DNA from: Dactylonectria macrodidyma
Taxonomy: Eukaryota > Ascomycota > Sordariomycetes > Hypocreales > Nectriaceae
DNA: 64,000 bases
Assembly: GCA_020744425.1 (NCBI GenBank)
Contig: JAGMUV010000012.1
Span: 496,001 to 560,000, forward strand
Direction of reading: 5' to 3'
Position 1 is the stretch's first letter. Every line of letters begins with the position of its first letter. The position numbers and the translations under genes are program-made. The notes under the pieces were generated by a model. The model worked only from the letters and a program-made list of their open reading frames with translations. It ran no database searches and was not told where the DNA came from. Positions 61,393 to 64,000 of this stretch are shown piece by piece.

Positions 61393-62205
61393 GAGTGTGT
61401 GGAATGACATCTGGACCGCTGACTGGTGTGCACTATCGCCTAAAAAATAGCCAAACTCTTTCGATGTTTTAGCGCGCCTCCACTGTTGCATGTTACATCA
61501 CGAATCACTATCACCAACACCGCCACCATCACTGGAACATCACCGTGCATAGAATAGCACCACCAGTAAATATTGTCTCTGTCCGGTGTGTATTTTTGAT
61601 AACTGGGCGTGTAATTTTTATAGCAATATCCTTCTAGGATTCCCTACTTCCCGGAACCGTCATATTAATCCAGATCCGACTATACGAACCCCTCATGGCT
61701 AAATTTCCTTTGAAAAACTGTATTTCAATCTACATTATCCCATTCCCACCGGTTACGTCAGCACCACCTCTTGGCGACTCTGATAAAGCCTTCATATTAT
61801 CCTAACCTTGAGTGCTTGTCTCGCATCTCCATATCCCTGATTCGGAAAATGCCATACACTCCTCCATTGAAACAATCCCCATGCTCGTCGCCATCCGAGA
61901 AGGTCCATTTTGATCTACCGTGGCGGTTGCACACGAAACCCGCGGACCTCGGTGCTATCCCTCCCAAATTCGAGGATGCCGCCGTCGTTAGCGAATCCGA
62001 AGATGAGACAGAGAACGACCAACACAGAAAACCACGCGTATTACGCAAACTGTCTGGCGAATTAGTCCGCCCAATCCTGCGCCCACCATCTTGTAGGCGT
62101 CCTGCCAGCGTGCCAACCAGTCCCACCGCCACAAAGTCTGTTAACTTCCACAGCCACTTGGAAGAGACTCTCGATTTTTCCCGGTTGGACTGTCCCATGT
62201 CTATC
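61393..62205 (+). repeat. Segmental duplication, copy 2
   Basis: Partner of 36897-37675, reaching into codon about 118 of the PP1-targeting gene. It has an additional segment of about 58 bp (about 61580-61637) related to 15677-15745, absent from copy 1. Confidence 0.9.
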
Positions 62206-63111
62206 AGCACTGAATCGCGATCCAGTCATGCCGATAAGACCAACACGGAATATCCCACTTTCCGACACGATGTGGCGTGCCAATGGGAGATGGCTACGCC
62301 CAACTTCCCGCACCAGACGAGATCTCACGAGTCCCGATTTGTGTGTCTCAAGAAACTGCGGTTGTTAGACGACCAAAAGTCTTTGCAAGGCGTGGTGGCT
62401 GTGATAAACGCGGCATTCCACAAGTCAGTTACTTGCCGTTTCACGTTTGACAACTGGAAGACGATCTCCGACGTCGACGCAGCATATAGCGATGGAGTGG
62501 TGCCAGAAAAAGCTCCTTCTGGCCACGACTTTTTCGTCTTTACCATCCAGCTGTCCGACATCCTCCATCTTGAATCCAAGATTGCCCACTTGTGCGTCCG
62601 CTACATAGTGAACGGCCAAGAATATTGGGATAACAACTCCGGCTGCAACTTTCAGGTCTGCTTCTTCAAGAAGGCTTTACCACGCCATGATAATGTCCCG
62701 GCTCCTGGCATTCCATTACATCCACAAAAGGGACCTTCCAAGAACCCCACGCCAGGAAGGCCCACGACTAGTCCTTTTCGCGGGCTAGACTTGGCAAAAT
62801 GTTACAGCATCAGTGCCTCGCTTGATGCCACGGTCCGAGCCGCAAACTGCAATAATGCTCGGAGAAAACACAACGCGGCATTTATGGACGCTGCGGTTGG
62901 TTCCAAGTCGTCATCCTCTTCGTCCTCTCAAAAGTCGACAATGTCTAGCTTTAGTGCAACCTTCTCTGAGTCGAAATTCTCAATCTTGATGCACAGTGGC
63001 TCTGACAGATCCTGCTTCCCGCGTTCGATGACAGCACACACGCCCTTTGGCGACGCCGATATGTACGACAATTTTAAAGAAATACCTATCACCCATGCGG
63101 CTCATGCTTAA
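61849..63111 (+). CDS. PP1 regulatory (glycogen-targeting) subunit with CBM21 domain
   Basis: 420 aa from ATG 61849. The N-terminal region is Pro/Ser-rich, with the phosphatase-1 docking motif KSVNF (RVxF type) at about residue 91. A CBM21 starch/glycogen-binding domain spans about residues 165-275: VCLKKLRLLDDQKSLQGVVA, CRFTFDNWKT, HLCVRYIVNGQEYWDNNSG and CNFQVCFF. The C-terminus is Ser-rich. This is the layout of fungal Gac1/Pig-type subunits, which bring PP1 to glycogen to activate glycogen synthase. The docking motif and domain are intact. A truncated copy lies at 37319. No intron seen. Weak alternative: another CBM21 protein using PP1. Confidence 0.88.
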   Translation: MPYTPPLKQSPCSSPSEKVHFDLPWRLHTKPADLGAIPPKFEDAAVVSESEDETENDQHRKPRVLRKLSGELVRPILRPPSCRRPASVPTSPTATKSVNFHSHLEETLDFSRLDCPMSISTESRSSHADKTNTEYPTFRHDVACQWEMATPNFPHQTRSHESRFVCLKKLRLLDDQKSLQGVVAVINAAFHKSVTCRFTFDNWKTISDVDAAYSDGVVPEKAPSGHDFFVFTIQLSDILHLESKIAHLCVRYIVNGQEYWDNNSGCNFQVCFFKKALPRHDNVPAPGIPLHPQKGPSKNPTPGRPTTSPFRGLDLAKCYSISASLDATVRAANCNNARRKHNAAFMDAAVGSKSSSSSSSQKSTMSSFSATFSESKFSILMHSGSDRSCFPRSMTAHTPFGDADMYDNFKEIPITHAAHA

Positions 63112-63270
63112 ATATGCTCGAGTATTTAACTTTCCCGATTAACAACGGTTACATGAGTAAAACATGACACAAAACACTAAGAGAGGATTAGCTGGATGTG
63201 TTTGATCCATTGGCAACTATGGTGTACGAATTAGCGAAATGGGACCGGAAGTCTCATGAATTGGCGTGTA

Positions 63271-64000
63271 CCATGCACCACCCCCCTTTCGGTCACACCC
63301 CCCTTTCGGTCACCAAAAAAATCACCTTCCCATACAAAACTCGCCAAGTTCACTTACACATACTTCAGTCATTCTGGAATCTATTGGCAAGTCGTCGCTT
63401 TCAACATATAAAGAAATGGCTAGAATTCATTTTTAAAGGTCAGCTGGTCACGTGGAGCACGTGGTCGGTGATCACCCTGCACTTCAAAATTTGCAATTCA
63501 GCGCCCTAATCTCCTCCTGCCTCCTGGTGATTCCTCCTCTTGCCAGTCCCCCACAATTCGCTTAAAATGGCTTCAAAACGGCCTAGAAGTGTTTATACGG
63601 AGGATAACATGGCTGATGCCATACTTGATATCACAGAAAACGGTTTATCGCAGCAGCATGCTGCCCAGAAACACGGCATTCCTCAGCAGTCCATTTCCGA
63701 CAGATTCCATGGCCAGACAGCCTTGGATGATCAGGTTCAACCGAACCGACACTTATCCAGGAACCAGGAGGCTAATTTAGTTTCCTGGATCCTCCGTCAA
63801 GAGTCCCTGGGCTATGCTCCCTCCCACAGTCAGATCCGTGCTTGCGTCGTGGCTCTCTTGAAACAACAAAACAAGAAGCAGGAGTTGGGACGCAACTGGG
63901 TAGCCAAATTCATCAAACGCCATTCGGACCTCAAGACCAAACTTGGGAGACGCCAAGAGGCCAACAGATTCAATTCATTCACTCCCAAAGCGGTGCATTG
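63271..64000 (+). mobile_element. pogo/Fot1-type transposon, 5' part, runs off window
   Basis: The left end at 63271 (after TA 63269-63270) has two CCCCCCTTTCGGTCAC units, matching the remnant end at 36001-36039. The transposase gene follows about 300 bp in. The right end lies beyond the window. Confidence 0.8.
63567..64000 (+). CDS. pogo-type transposase, N-terminal part
   Basis: ATG 63567, open to the window edge (144 codons, no stop). Psq helix-turn-helix YTEDNMADAILDITENGLSQ with AAQKHGIPQQSISDRF, then the CENP-B-type domain SWILRQESLGYAPSHSQIRA and GRNWVAKFIKRHSDLKTKLG. The catalytic core is not contained. It is closer in wording to the relic at 35564 than to the transposase at 46112. 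Confidence 0.9.
   Translation, partial: MASKRPRSVYTEDNMADAILDITENGLSQQHAAQKHGIPQQSISDRFHGQTALDDQVQPNRHLSRNQEANLVSWILRQESLGYAPSHSQIRACVVALLKQQNKKQELGRNWVAKFIKRHSDLKTKLGRRQEANRFNSFTPKAVH

Noticed and set aside
12576..64000. Whole right part of the window as a Starship giant element
   Set aside because: Only a truncated DUF3435 relic is present, with no boundaries or target duplication; kept as a question, not a call.

Overview
This window looks like an accessory, transposon-rich region of a filamentous ascomycete genome (Pezizomycotina, probably Sordariomycetes; this is inferred from protein types, not searched). The eukaryotic signs are short introns of 50-90 bp with GT..AG ends, secreted fungal enzymes, a CBM21 protein-phosphatase-1 targeting subunit, a FunK1-type kinase relic and many fungal transposon families. 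No rRNA, tRNA or CRISPR was seen.

Layout. 1-20.9 kb: a hAT relic, then a Ty3/Gypsy chromovirus (2304-11366) with identical 193-bp LTRs and a 5-bp target duplication, whose gag is interrupted by a complete hAT transposon (3281-6043). After it come a second, decayed pol fragment, a DUF3435 recombinase relic, a RING-H2 membrane protein, a small conserved fungal protein, a TPR scrap, a two-repeat protein of unknown function, and hAT, LINE and MULE relics. 21-24 kb: an apparently intact piggyBac-like transposon, then a minisatellite. 25.4-33.2 kb: a DNA-ligase relic, then three secreted hydrolases in a row (SH3b-GH24 lysozyme, GH33 sialidase, SH3b-CHAP hydrolase), then a kinase relic. 33.9-40.4 kb: gag and pogo relics, a truncated duplicate of a PP1-targeting subunit, a secreted FAD oxidoreductase and a hAT MITE in its promoter. 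40.4-48 kb: AT-rich DNA, a MITE, a phosphotransferase-like gene and an intact pogo-type transposon. 48-52 kb: an AT-hook protein relic, an esterase scrap and a GC-rich bacterial-type aminoglycoside phosphotransferase-like gene. 53-64 kb: a coiled-coil repeat protein flanked by direct repeats, a GATC-palindrome array, an intact MULE with three-part terminal repeats, a perfect-TIR MITE, the full-length CBM21 PP1-targeting gene and the start of another pogo transposase running off the window.

How the genes fit together. The clearest host function is the 27-32 kb island. Two proteins share the same secreted SH3b module, attached to two different peptidoglycan-hydrolase domains, beside a sialidase; this suggests a small secreted set aimed at bacterial walls or glycans. 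The rest is mostly a record of nested transposition, segmental duplication and possible gene acquisition from bacteria. All function calls are made by reading motifs; no database search was run.
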